Of a stretch of 64,000 nt of DNA, positions 1 to 10,868 are shown in pieces. The stretch covers positions 654,862,920-654,926,919 of the forward strand of contig NC_081405.1 of assembly GCF_030272615.1 (NCBI RefSeq), written 5' to 3'. The position numbers and the translations under genes were made by a program. Under the pieces are notes generated by a model. That model did not search any database and had not been told where the DNA came from. It saw nothing but the letters and a program-made list of their open reading frames with translations. Source of the stretch: Cryptomeria japonica. Taxonomy: Eukaryota; Streptophyta; Pinopsida; Cupressales; Cupressaceae. Each line of letters opens with the position of its first letter. Position 1 is the first letter of the stretch.

Positions 1-691
1 ATATATATCTACATATTATAGTATTAATATATAACATGTATATTATATATTAATATATTAATACTATACAATATATATAGCATGCTACATATTATAGTAT
101 TAATATATAACATTTATATTATATATTAATATATTAATACTATACAATATATATAACATGCTAAATATTATTAATTGTAATCATAATAAGAATTATACAA
201 ATCAAATATCGGATTATTATCAGAGATCTAATTTTAATTCGATATCTGATTTATCTGAAAAAAAATAGAAATCTTGGTATTTGGGTTAGGATTGCAATGG
301 TATTTGGCTAAGGGATGCCAAACCTGAAAAGTCAACAGAAAAACGTGTTTTTGAGTGTTCCAAGTGTTTTTCTAGACTTCCCTCTAGTGGCTAGCGACTT
401 TTTTTTAGTCAAAATTGATGAAACGAAAAGCGGTTTTTAATGACATTCTCAGATTTCCAACAATATAAGGTTTGCCTTATTTTGACTTTAATAAATAATT
501 ATTATTTATTTTTTAATTGAATTCTGACTAAATTCCTAATTGATAGATTGATTGAAAAACATCCAAAACTTTCAAATGATATCACATTTTTTAAATCCAA
601 AACATCTGTCACATTCTATGCTTCGCCTACTGTAGGATTAAAAAAAAAAATCATAAATTTTAGACCAAGTTAAGGTGGTTAGACGTATGAG
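1..691. other. AT-rich spacer with a tandem duplication at its left end
   Basis: No gene is visible. Positions 11-86 and 87-162 are two near-identical 76-bp tandem copies of an AT-only-like sequence, and each copy is also an imperfect inverted repeat (tattatagtattaatata on one side, its complement on the other). The rest, to the start of the solo LTR at 692, is AT-rich sequence without a supported reading frame. Window edge: the repeat may extend further left. Confidence 0.6.
11..162. repeat. 2 x 76-bp AT-rich tandem repeat with internal dyad symmetry
   Basis: Unit 1 is 11-86 and unit 2 is 87-162; both end in catgct and differ at only a few bases. Within each unit the sequence atagtattaatata recurs as its reverse complement about 40 bp later, so each unit could extrude as a hairpin. 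No protein-coding meaning is seen. Confidence 0.75.
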
Positions 692-994
692 TGAACCAAG
701 GGAAAATCCTAAGTGAGGGTTAATGGTTAGTTTGATCCATAAAAACATTCAAATAATATTCAAAACAAGATAAAACACCATTATACCTTCACAACATTTC
801 TCTTGCCCCTCGGATTGAGCCTTTGATGAAGTGGAATGCACCCCAAGTGCTCCACTTGATTGGATTGGGTCCTGGATGGGATGTGGATTCTCTCCAATAT
901 TGCACAACAAGGGATGGATATGGATGAAGGATAAGTGCTCAAAGACGGATTATGGATGCAAATGTGGCTTGGAGATGGAAAATAAAGGGAAGGA

Positions 995-1132
995 TGTTAC
1001 AAGTTAGGGTTGTCATTGTACCAAAAGATCGACCTGTCATTTCTCGATACAACCACTAGACTTATATAATCCACAGGAGATTGTTAAACCATGTCATGAA
1101 TCCCCATGAGGGATGTTGTCCCACTACCAATA
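995..1132 (-). repeat. TRIM 3' LTR (138 bp)
   Basis: Direct-repeat partner of 1201-1336. Its minus-strand 5' edge now reads TATTGG instead of TGTTGG, so its terminal dinucleotide has mutated. It lies next to the polypurine-like tract. Confidence 0.8.
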
Positions 1133-1186
1133 ATCCCCCTCCTAGCATCACTCATAGTGGCCTACGTGATTCGAACCTGTGACCAA

Positions 1187-1198
1187 GCTCTGATACCA
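1187..1198 (-). other. TRIM primer binding site (initiator tRNA-Met)
   Basis: Minus-strand TGGTATCAGAGC is a perfect match to the usual tRNA-iMet primer site of plant retroelements. About 9 bases downstream lies GGTTCGAATC (minus, 1177-1168), which has the form of a tRNA T-arm / B-box. Confidence 0.9.
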
Positions 1199-1200
1199 CT

Positions 1201-1336
1201 TGTTATAAGCTAGGGTTGTTGTTGCACCAAAAGATCGACCTGTCAATGCTCGATAAAACCACTAGACATATAATCCATAGGAGGTTGTTAAACCATGTCG
1301 TGAATCCCCGTGAGGGACGCTAGCCCACTGCCAACA
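1201..1336 (-). repeat. TRIM 5' LTR (136 bp)
   Basis: On the minus strand it starts TGTTGGCAGTGGG and ends TTATAACA, and is followed after two bases by the tRNA-Met primer binding site. It should contain the element's promoter and R region, but no TATA box is obvious. Confidence 0.8.
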
Positions 1337-2248
1337 GAGGAAACTCCAATTTATAGATTTGAGAGAGGATGAATGGATGATCAAGATTGAATAGAAATGG
1401 AGGGTTGAGATTGAAGAAGAGGGAGCACATAGATTGAGAGGATATGAGGTGACAAGTGTGGAGACCAAGAGATCTGCCATAAAAGCATTTCTTGTCTCCA
1501 CATTCCATAATGTACATGGGGGACAAATCCCCAAGTACATTGGGAAGACAAAAAGGAATTAAAAAAATCCTTGGAGGATGAAGAGGGAATTAAAAATTCC
1601 CAAAATATTGGATGCATGGGGAAAGGGAATGAGAAAATGAATTTAAAATTCCTTGGGTAGGTGAGAGGCATGGGAGAATGTGAGATTTTTTAAATCCTTG
1701 AAATGACTCAATTGGGTGCATTTAAGGTGGAAGGTGAGGAGGGGACAAGTGGATTTTAGCCATAAATGGCTATGAGTTGACTTGGTGGCTAATCGCGGGG
1801 ATTAGCCACTATAAAATGATTAAGAGGGAAGATTAGGTGAGATAATGTAGAAGAAAAGTGGGATTTGTAGGAGGATTTAACAAGAGGAGAGAGAATGAGT
1901 GGGGGGATTTAAAATTGAATAATAATGTTAAGCATGATTATGAGGGATTTTAGAGGAATTAATTAAGCTAATGAGAGTTTAGGGAGAGTGATTTTGTAGG
2001 AATCATGCGATTTAGTTAAATAATTTAGATTAATTAACTAAGGGGTTTTTAGAAGAAATCAATAATTAGATAACCCTAGAAGAATAGGATATAATTTAAT
2101 AAATTAATTATCCGGACTATAGTGACAAGATTAAATTTAATTAATACTAATAAGAATAAAGGATAGAATAATTAAATTAATTAATTATTTAGAAAGGATA
2201 AAATTAATTAAAGATTTATTTTAATTAATTTTGGACATCTACAATGAG

Positions 2249-4259
2249 TTTTTCAATTTCTCACAGGTTGGAGTAAAAAATTCATAATTAATTATTTACT
2301 TAAAAAAATAAATAAAATATGTGTCACATCCAGACATGAGTCTACTACTTATATTGAAAATCTTATAAAAAAATATTATGATTTGATTGTGGCTAGGGTG
2401 GTTAGACATACACCTACTTCTTATCTTTTTCATGAAATTTTAGTACTACTGCATTCAAATTTCAAATTTTCATCAAATAGATTTCTTTTTTAAGAAAACA
2501 ACTAGTAGCTTAGAAACTACATTCAATTTTCTAAAAATTCTCTTCTTACATTTAAAAAAAAGAATATTCATAACTTATTCAAATTTTTAAGTCAAGTTGC
2601 CTAGCTCTATTTTTCTAAAATTTCATTGCCACTTCAGGGCCTGTGTTTGGCCCACCATGATCCTTCACATACCCATCTAATTAAAGATATATTAGAAACT
2701 AAGAAAATAAAGGCAAAGAAAAGGGATAATAAGCTATTACAAATTATTCTAAGTTATTTTCACCACTAGAAGAAGATTAAAATTAGATTTCTCATAAATT
2801 ATATTTTAATGATAAATTGTTATAGGGTACTATCCATACACATGAACATATATGCTAAGTGGTAGTGCCTAAATAAGGTATTCTAAAAAAAAATGAGAGA
2901 TGAGAAAGAAATATGAATAATTTACAATAGTGACATAAAACGGTGACCACTAAAAAGGATACCCAAGCACATTGAGAAGTAAAAACATTGATTCAAGGGA
3001 TGAAATTATCCTTGATAATTACTATGGGTATGAACACTAAAGTGGATATGAAACAAAGGTAACAATGCAAGGGAATTCAATTTAGACATAACACTTACTA
3101 ATATTCCTCCTTATTTTGAGCCCTTAGATATTAATAATTTACAAAGGTTGTTTCAAGTGCCACTCTATCTTAATCCTACTTCAAAGATCTAACCATCAAA
3201 TATTTCCATTTTTTTTTTCCTTTTCACGATTGACATTAACATCCCCAACCCACCTCCTAAAAGAAAACTGAGTATTTTTCCATTACACCACACTCTAAGG
3301 AAAAGTTAAACCCACTTTCTTCACCACCTTTAGACTATTCTTAATCTAACATTTTCACATAAGAAGTTACAAATTCTTCTTCTTTCATCCTTGTATTTTT
3401 TAAGGATATTTGTTCAATCATGACTTCCTCTTGTAAATCATTCTTATAGAGATTAACTATCACCCCCTATTTAAGAGTTCTTTGTAATACTTAATTGGTA
3501 TTTTGGTACTATCTTTGGTATTCATGTTGAAGTTCAAGAAGATGTTTTACTTATAAATAATTTCTTAGCTATTTCCACATGAAGACACCTAGAATTTTGT
3601 TAATGGTTATTCCTCTCCAATTTCAATAAGATATCCCTTTATAATCAATATTGGGAGACCAATGACCTATTTGAAAAACATCTTTAGAGAATTCCTTTTA
3701 TATCTAGAAATATTATGTTTGTATGTGTGTTTTGTGATCCCTAATTTTTTCTTGTTTACATTTTTTAATATCTCTTGGAGGACCCATGATACCCTTATAA
3801 GTACATTGATGCAATATAGCTAGAATTTTTGTAGCATTAGATCCTATTTGTATCATCATTCTTCTATTTGTTTTAATTGGATTTTTTTACTTTTGGGGAT
3901 GATTCAAAGTGTTGAGGTATTTATGATTCTTCCATGTTGATCCAATTTTTTTTTTGTTTTGATGTTCCTTTCTTCCTTCATGCTCCTAGTTCCACTAGAC
4001 TTGCAAGGGAATGACAATTTTACATACTCTTCCTATAGATCATATATTTACACTAACCCTGGATCTATGATCTACCTTAGTGTGTATGTGTGAGTGATGT
4101 TTTATGTTTTATGTGACATTCCTACCCCATTTGATGTCATTCCATGGGAAAAATGTTACATGTTTCATAATGTAATATGCTTGATGATATATATACATTA
4201 AGAATCTATTATTTTCCATAATTAAAATAGCTTTCATTCTTGGCATCATGTAATTATTT
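2249..4259. other. AT-rich spacer, no feature recognised
   Basis: No reading frame of coding character, no LTR ends and no strong repeat were found between the solo LTR and the old element's presumed 5' edge. Short homopolymer runs of T and A occur throughout. It is probably old transposon sequence worn beyond recognition by eye. Confidence 0.5.
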
Positions 4260-5217
4260 TGAGAGGCCTAAATTGAAACCTCTTGTTGTTCTCAAAATCT
4301 GATTCCCCTTCAATGCCCTCAAAATAATACAATCTAAAATGGGTGCCGAGGAGGCATCAAGGATAAAGGGATTCTAGAGACAACATATGACAAGGTTTGG
4401 TTAGACCTTCTACACTTCGGGCTTTTCTTTGAGCCCAGGTGGGTATACCCTTTGTGAATTAACTTCACACTCTTAAGCAACAAACCCACAGCAAACCGGT
4501 CCAGAAAACCAATGGGTTCATTCACCTTGAAAACAGCTGAAAACAAAGAATGAAACAGTACTTAACTTCAACATATTCGATCAACAAAGCATGCAATAAA
4601 CAGCTTCGATCAGTACCAGTGCCTTATCCAAGGCTACAGAGTCACTCAAACTCAAATAAAACTCTTGAGATAAAATATCTCCATACTTCCCATCAACTTG
4701 GTTTTCATAAATCCTTGCTAATGCCTAACACCAACAAGAATTCAGTCACTTCAAACTAAACTATGGTCCTCAAAATTCAAAGCTTCTCCTAAAGTATTTA
4801 CTGGTAAGAGTGATCATGCATGTTTAATTTCCCTCCTAAAGGGAAAAGCTAAAAACACCCATACTGAGATTGCCTTACAATTTCAATCAAACAGAAAATC
4901 CTGGATCATTCAGAATGAAAACAGTAAATAGACTTAAGGACAAGATTGAAGATGACACATAGCTTTACTCAAAATTGACGGCCTGTATATTGATATTCAT
5001 TTGAAAAGATTTTACAAAAGTTTGATTCTCCATTAAACTTTGGAAAAGCTCAGATAATTTTTCTGCAGCGTTTTCTTACAAAATTTTTGTGATCCCCTTC
5101 TCTCTAGTCCTGGTATCCATTTATAACAAAATGGATGCACAAAGCTTCAGACTTCTCGAGGAAATTTTGTTACAATTATTTCAAAATTGAAGAGGTTACA
5201 ATTTCTGCGTGAATCAG

Positions 5218-8200
5218 TTATGTGCTTTTCTCAGCTTCTCCAGCAGTTTGTTCAACGGGTTGTTCAGTTGCAACCTCTTCTGGCTCTTCAAGGGCACTCT
5301 CCAACTGCTCTGGATCTCGAGTAGAATATTTAACTCCCCAATCACTATATGTCTCTTCTGTCGACCATACAAAACTAATCACATCATTCTTAACCTTAGT
5401 CAACCTTTTCCAAGAATTCCTCAGTTTGTTGACTTCCGAGTTAAGAAAATTATAGTGCGATTTAATTCTTTCTATTTCCTGTATGGTTATGACAAAGAAA
5501 GAGGTGTCATCCAGATCAATGATTCTTTTGACCCTTGTTGACAACTTGGCATCCATCTCATTGAGCCATATCTACTTATCTTTCAGCTTATCTGGATTGG
5601 CAAAAATTCTTGGGAGCAACTCACAAACTTGATCAGTGTATTCCTTTTTAAGCAATTTAACCCTTCTTTCCACATTATCCACCTTTGTTGCCAATTGCAA
5701 TAAACTCTTAGTGATATCAGAAGTGGATTTAATAATATGGTTAGATCTTGCTTCATCACAGGAAACACACATGAACTCTAAGTCTTGCTCCCTAGGCCTC
5801 CATCTGTCAAAAATGGGTGTCAAAATGGCCTTATCTCTTCTTAACTCAGTCCATATCTCCATGACCTTTCCTACACTATTGTGAAGGAGTGAGGCATTTA
5901 TAGTGTCTGCAAAACTGGAGATTGTGGCTTTTATCTTCTCTTCATACTTTCCTACATAATAAGCCTGAGTTTGCTTTAGACTCTCCAATTCTTGGGGAGT
6001 TATCTCAATCATTTGAGAGTTGGAAGGCGTAGGAGATGGTGGGAGCTCAATGATGGGGCTAGTAGGTGGAGGTCTTGTAGGAGAAGAGATGATCATTAAT
6101 GTTGAAGACTCACCTTGTCGGCGTTGTCCTGCCAGCTAGCTCTGCAATTTAGCAATAATGCTATCTTTGTCTCTTATCTCCTCCTTAGCACTATCATAAG
6201 CCTTTAAAACCGTTTCCAACTTAAGCTGAAGGGCCTCTCTTTGTTTAGCTTCCTTTTCAGCCACTGCAACACTGAATTTGGCAGTCTCTAACACTGTGCT
6301 AGTAGCCTCTACTACCCCTGTACTCTCTACTCTCTTGACCATCAATCCACCAATGTGACTTGTCCCTGAGGTATCTTTACCTTTCTTGTCCTCATTTCTT
6401 TTAAGGGACCACATGACCAGTACAGCATTGTCCTTACTGAATGTAACCCCTTCCATGGGTTTGGTCTCTTTTCTCACTGCATCCAGCACCAGAGCATCAT
6501 CAATATTCCACTCTGGTAAAATGAGCACTCCAGCTTGTGCTACTAAATCCCTTCCCTGTTCAGGAGTGATGGTTTTGAATTCTTCCATCATCTCCTATTT
6601 TATTTCTTCCTCCACTGAGGCTGGATCTCTATTAGGCTGCTCTACCTTTCTTGCTTCACATCTAGCATTATATTTATCTATATGTTGCTTCCAGATAAAT
6701 TGCATGAATGCTTCAGATGTGACGAAGCTATCATCAGCTAGAAAGGCACTAGTGGCCTTCTTTATCTCAGGATCCCACTCCTGGCCTTTAAGTTCAGTTG
6801 AAGTGATGTCCATCTGTGCTTCAGTGGGTTCTTCTGGCATTCCTTCTTCCACTTCATCATATGTATATGCAATCTCCCCCAAGCTGCCCAACTGGGAGAG
6901 GTATTCAGTTGCTGCTTGCTCATCTCCTAGGTGGAGAGGGGATTGGGATGGGGAATATAGGGGTGTATTTGACTGCACTTCCTTTCCCACCCTCTGCTTC
7001 TTTGGGCTATCCTGAATGTCAATCGCTTCTTGTGCCTTCCTCTTTCCTTTGGATGAAGAGGGTTCCCCTGTTGTAGACACCAACACACTGTAACCTGCTT
7101 TCTTATGCAGAGTATAATCACCAGGAGGGATTACTTTAGTGGGAACTGATTTCTCCAAAATCATTCTTGCTTTCTTAGGGTTGTTCTTAATTACAACCTC
7201 CCTCTTCTCCTTTATTGTCTGCATCACATCCTCAAAGCAAATAATCAAAAATTTTATCTTCTCTTCCAATGGGAAGAAGCTAGACAATGGGTCATAGCTA
7301 GCATCAAATTGATGCACAAAATCCAGGGCCTTCCTGTAAGCCACCCACTTTTCCTTCCTCAACTCCTGCTCATCTAAATCAAATTCATTCCTGATGAGGT
7401 CTTCAGGAAAATGGAATTGATGAGGCCTACCTCTGCATGCTACTTTCTTTCGGAATATACCATCGTAAAAATCCTCTCGATCAGCACATCTAGACACTGC
7501 AGTGGACAAATGGTAGGGTTTGAGGAAATCCTCAAAACATTTCCAGCCTCCCTTGGTGATTACAAATTGGTGGGCTACTGTAGCTGTAGGGAAAATAGTC
7601 CCTTTACCTCTGCCTGTTAACTCTGCCTCTTGTAGGTCACCAATTTGTCTGAGAATCTCAGCTATTCCCACTTTGAGGGGGACTTGCTATGGTAACAAAA
7701 ATGGGGTGCCTCTGAAACCAAAGACTCTGAAAACTATAGAGACTGGATACAAGTACATATCACCCCAGTTATGAACTATCTTGATATTCTCTGCGAATTC
7801 TTTTGGTCTTAAGAACTCCAGGAGAATCTTGGGGACTCTTGGGTTGTCAGAGCAAAGGAGAGTCCTTATTTTGGATGCAAAATACTTATCGAACTTTAGA
7901 AAACTAGCATCCTCTTTGTCCCATGACAATACAGTACTCCATAGTTGTACCAGCATCTTCTCCCCCTCCTTTTCTTTTACCAGGTCCATTCCACTGGCGA
8001 AATAATCTCCACCTTTGAAGAGAAAGAGGTGCATCAATAGTGAATACCACCCAAATGGCCTATCCACCTTTCCATTCTTTATCCCTATCAATCCTCCATG
8101 GATAGCATCAGCAATATAGGAAGCATAATCGAATGTAATAGCAAGAGAAGGATTCAAAATTTGAACAATCATTAGCAAGTAATGGTTTGGCATATTCAAT

Positions 8201-8872
8201 TCAGCATCCTCTCCTAAAACTTGGCAAAGTGCCCAATACATCCCTTTTGCCCTCAAGGTAAACATACTTAATGAAAAAGGCTCTTGTGTGTTGGGCCCTA
8301 CAACTGCTAACCCTCCTACTTTCAGAAAAAGTTCTTTGAGAGGCCCATTCCTAAGATGATTCCTCTGTGCCCTATACACCTAGGCTAATTGTGTGAAGTT
8401 TATAGGTTCCTAAAAGTTGGTGAACTCACTAAGCCCAAATGCTTTTCTCAACTCTTCTGCATTAATTTCCACGAGGGTTTTTCCATTTACATCCCGGATG
8501 CACCTTGTAACTGAATCATAATTCAACGCCATTTGGGTTAACAAATCTGTATCCATGAACACCCCTGGGACCACCAACTTCCCAATATCTAATTCCCAAA
8601 TGCTATTTTGAGGAGCAGGAGAATTCCTCATCCCAAATCCGATTCTAAATAATCCCAACCCAGACAGTCCAACCTGTGGGTCTCTTAACCAATTACCCTT
8701 GTCATATAATCCTTCTCCAATCTTCAGACGGGGAGCCCTGGGTACTAACTCTTTAGCCTTAGATGCCTGGTTGGTTGACAGTGTCAACTGTTCAAAAAAG
8801 TCATCACACACACTCCTTTCTAAATAATCAACTTTACCAGAGAATTCCCTTTTAGGAGCCATTTGCAAAACA
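5218..8872 (-). pseudogene. LTR-encoded protein of unknown function, 3' LTR copy (interrupted by stops)
   Basis: One continuous frame without frameshifts from ATG (8872-8870, giving MAPKREF) to TAA near 5218, broken by in-frame TAG codons at 8380, 7687, 6595, 6136 and 5572. The right-hand copy has sense codons at all but the first: CAG at the partners of 6136 and 5572, CAA at 6595 and TAC at 7687. The protein has a globular N-terminal half, a Lys/Arg-rich segment that looks like a nuclear localisation signal (KGKRK, PKKQR) near codon 600, an acidic stretch, a coiled coil near codons 860-905, a Pro-rich linker and a helical C-terminus. I do not recognise the family. Position outside gag-pol and wholly inside an LTR is unusual. 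Confidence 0.75.
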
Positions 8873-9355
8873 ACCAGATGAATATCACTTCTTAAACACT
8901 TCTGTAATACGAGAATAATTCCACTTGTTACAACACACAAGAATAGCTGCAAAATAAGAAAAACCCTGATGCTTGCTTCGAGGAATTCGCTCTGCAACTG
9001 ATTCACCTTCTCTGTATTTGCAAAAGATAACTCTGTGTTACTCTTCTACAAAATCCTTTTAAAAGATCTCTATACTTGGTTGTTAGGAAATCAAATGCTT
9101 GTACTCTGGGCCTTAACTGTAACATTGATTCCACATGCTTCAGCGGTCCCTTCAAAATCGAATTCATACGAGAATTCATATTTTAACTCCAACGGGTCGC
9201 AGCCTTCTTGCAAGTGTCTCACTGTGAATTGCATTTTGACAGCTTTGTCTTTAGTTTGGGTCCCATCCTTCTATTGGCTACATAATACCACGCGGTATCT
9301 GATCATTGACTTAGAAAATCCCTCTACATTCTGTTTTGCTACTGGCCAAATGTCA

Positions 9356-9364
9356 CCCTTTATA
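9356..9364 (-). promoter_or_regulatory. TATA box of element 1, 3' LTR
   Basis: Minus strand TATAAAGGG, preceded by CACAG, about 490 bp upstream of the LTR-frame ATG at 8872. G-box CACGTG lies 48 bp upstream (9412-9417) and a hairpin 72 bp upstream. This would start transcription near 9330. Confidence 0.55.
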
Positions 9365-9436
9365 CTGTGGCGGGCCCATGTTTTTCCCCTTTTTCCATGT
9401 CATCATCATGACACGTGGACGACCCTCGTTAACTCT

Positions 9437-9486
9437 CGCTATTTCGCGGCCTTAAAAGGTGAGTGCCTCACCCTTGCGAAATAGCG
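9437..9486. repeat. Hairpin 1 of the U3 block (3' LTR)
   Basis: Perfect 11-nt arms CGCTATTTCGC (9437-9447) and GCGAAATAGCG (9476-9486) enclose a second perfect 6-nt dyad GGTGAG / CTCACC (9458-9463, 9467-9472). A nested double stem is therefore possible. Confidence 0.85.
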
Positions 9487-9889
9487 CGGGCCATTGTATC
9501 ATATTTCAAGTTGATCTCCTTTTAATCCTTTGAAAAGGTCCTCAGGAATGGTGGGCCCGCTAAGTCATCACTAACACCTGGCATCTAGTCACCTACTATG
9601 CTGATTTGTCATTCTATCATTTGCCAGGAGAAGAACCATGGGGGCCCTACCTTTGTCTCAACAGGTCTATCTCCTACGATATCATCAAGACACGTGGACA
9701 GGTAATATTAACCCCTTGGGAAGGCTCTCAAAGATGGTGGGCCCACGGACACGCCATGGACACCTGGCGCCTTGTCACCTTCGGAGCTGACTTGTCAGTT
9801 TTTTATTTTTCAAGCACGAACCGTAGGGACCCACAGTTTCCTTTTAGACCGCGTGTCATCAAGACACGTGGATGGTCCTGGTTAACTTT

Positions 9890-9939
9890 CGCTATTTCAC
9901 GGCCTTAAGAAGTGGGCATCTTACCCTTGCGAAATAGCG
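9890..9939. repeat. Hairpin 2 of the U3 block (3' LTR)
   Basis: Arms CGCTATTTCAC and GCGAAATAGCG, one mismatch; the same 50-bp span as hairpin 1. The inner dyad is degenerate. Confidence 0.8.
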
Positions 9940-10323
9940 TGAGCCGTTAGATCATATCTCAACTTGCTCGACATTTAAACCCTGTTAGAAGCTCTCAAAG
10001 ATGGTGGGCCCACGGACACACCATGGACACCTGGCGCCTTGTCACCTTCGGAGCTGACCTGTCAATTTTTCATTTGCTCGAAGGAGCCATGGGGTCTCAG
10101 TGAACTGTAAGAGCTGTCTCTGCCAGGTCATCTCCACCTGTGAGCTGACTCATCTTCGGGGCCCACTTTTGAACTTTAATCTTAACCCGCTGACCGTGGC
10201 GACTTGTGCCACATGCTGCCTTATAATTTGCTAGAAGAAAACCATAGAGGGGGGCCCTACCTTCTTCGACTGCCACATCCTTTACTTTCTCCGCATGACA
10301 CATGGACGGCTGATATTCATCCT

Positions 10324-10373
10324 CGCTATTTCGCAGCCTTAAAGGGCGAGCACTTAACCCTTGCGAAATAGCG
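10324..10373. repeat. Hairpin 3 of the U3 block (3' LTR)
   Basis: Perfect arms CGCTATTTCGC / GCGAAATAGCG, again spanning exactly 50 bp. Confidence 0.85.
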
Positions 10374-10721
10374 CCGACCGTCGGATCTTTCCCCAAGTTG
10401 ATCGGTGTTTACTAGGCCCGGCACTTTAGAAGGAAATAATACAAGGTGAAAATTTTCAAATAATTAACACAACCGCCTAGGTAAATAGCAAAGGGGGACA
10501 CTTCTTGCGACCCCGCAACCCATGACTTAAGTGGAATAAAGTAACGAAGGAATAGAAACCAGGGGATCTAATACAAAAGATAAAGTTTAAAACTTGGAAA
10601 ACCCTTAAACCCTCTAGGTTTAGAACAAAGCTGAAGCACTTTAGACCATACCCTATTCAAAAATTTCAAAATACCATAGCCAATTATGGGGAAAGAACCC
10701 AATTTTAAAACAGTGATAACA

Positions 10722-10868
10722 GCGGCTCTGACTGGGGATGGTTGATTACGAGATCAACACAAGAAAACTCAGAAATTCTGGAGAAACAGACCAAAACACA
10801 GACCAAAACCAGGAAAACAGGAAAGAAAACAAAATATATACAAACAAAGGACCTACTGTGCATGGATA
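10722..10868 (-). other. Element 1 3' untranslated stretch lacking a clear polypurine tract
   Basis: Read on the minus strand, this stretch is T/C-rich and ends CCCCAGTCAGAGCCGC directly at the LTR start. No run of purines is found where plus-strand priming is expected; AGAG is the only short one. Confidence 0.6.

Larger units (their letters stand above)
995..1336 (-). mobile_element. TRIM (miniature non-autonomous LTR retrotransposon), complete
   Basis: Two direct repeats, 995-1132 and 1201-1336, are about 85-90% alike by eye. On the minus strand the right one reads TGTTGG...AACA. Between them are only 68 bp, holding a primer binding site complementary to initiator tRNA-Met (minus strand TGGTATCAGAGC, 1187-1198) two bases from the 5' LTR, and a purine tract (minus AGGAGGGGGATTA, about 1133-1145) next to the 3' LTR. 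The flanks AAGGA (990-994) and GAGGA (1337-1341) match at 4 of 5 bases, as expected of a worn target-site duplication. It encodes nothing and depends on another element's reverse transcriptase and integrase. Confidence 0.85.
692..2243 (-). mobile_element. Solo LTR (about 1.2 kb without its nested TRIM)
   Basis: The block begins TGAACC at 692 and ends CTACA at 2243, giving the TG...CA ends of an LTR. It is flanked by identical 5-bp direct repeats ATGAG at 687-691 and 2244-2248. The purine-rich middle and the AATTAATT-rich tail ending in ACATCTACA resemble in style the LTRs of element 2 (32660-34145), whose left copy also ends ATACATCTACA, so a related Tat-type family on the minus strand is likely. 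A TRIM at 995-1336 is inserted inside it. No coding frame is supported. A chance 5-bp match at TG/CA ends is the main alternative. Confidence 0.6.
9400..10400 (-). promoter_or_regulatory. U3 repeat block, 3' LTR: G-boxes, TGGGCCCA sites and hairpins
   Basis: A GC-richer island of degenerate direct repeats. An 85-bp piece (AGCTCTCAAAGATGGTGGGC onward to TTGTCACCTTCGGAGCTGAC) occurs at about 9722-9805 and 9990-10072, with a weaker relative at 9535-9615. G-box CACGTG occurs at 9412, 9691 and 9865, with a decayed one (CACATG) at 10300. TGGGCCCA/GGGCCC sites recur beside them. Three copies of a long dyad (CGCTATTTCGC...GCGAAATAGCG) follow the G-boxes. In plants G-boxes bind bZIP/bHLH factors and TGGGCC sites bind TCP factors; regulation by either is inference. 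Confidence 0.6.
4284..10721 (-). repeat. Element 1 3' LTR (6,438 bp)
   Basis: On the minus strand it begins TGTTATCACTG (at 10721) and ends GAGAACAACA (at 4284). In transcription order it holds a GC-rich repeat block with G-boxes and hairpins (about 10400-9400), a TATA box (9364-9356), a long open frame (8872-5218, now interrupted) and about 930 bp of noncoding tail. Confidence 0.93.

Noticed and set aside
1160-1200. Possible tRNA gene (TTCGAATC T-arm-like box next to tRNA-Met complement)
   Set aside because: No cloverleaf can be drawn; the features are a primer binding site and interior of a TRIM.
1262-1671. Several minus-strand frames of 68-96 codons
   Set aside because: They overlap each other in different frames inside the TRIM LTR and the solo LTR, with low-complexity Ser/Phe/Leu composition.
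6386-7015. 209-codon plus-strand frame, repeated at 20014-20643
   Set aside because: It is the antisense shadow of the LTR-encoded frame; it lacks any recognisable domain and the minus-strand frame has the coherent features.
9035-9484. 149-codon plus-strand frame in the LTR, also at 22661-23110
   Set aside because: It crosses the promoter repeats and hairpin of the LTR; it is antisense to transcription and has no domain.
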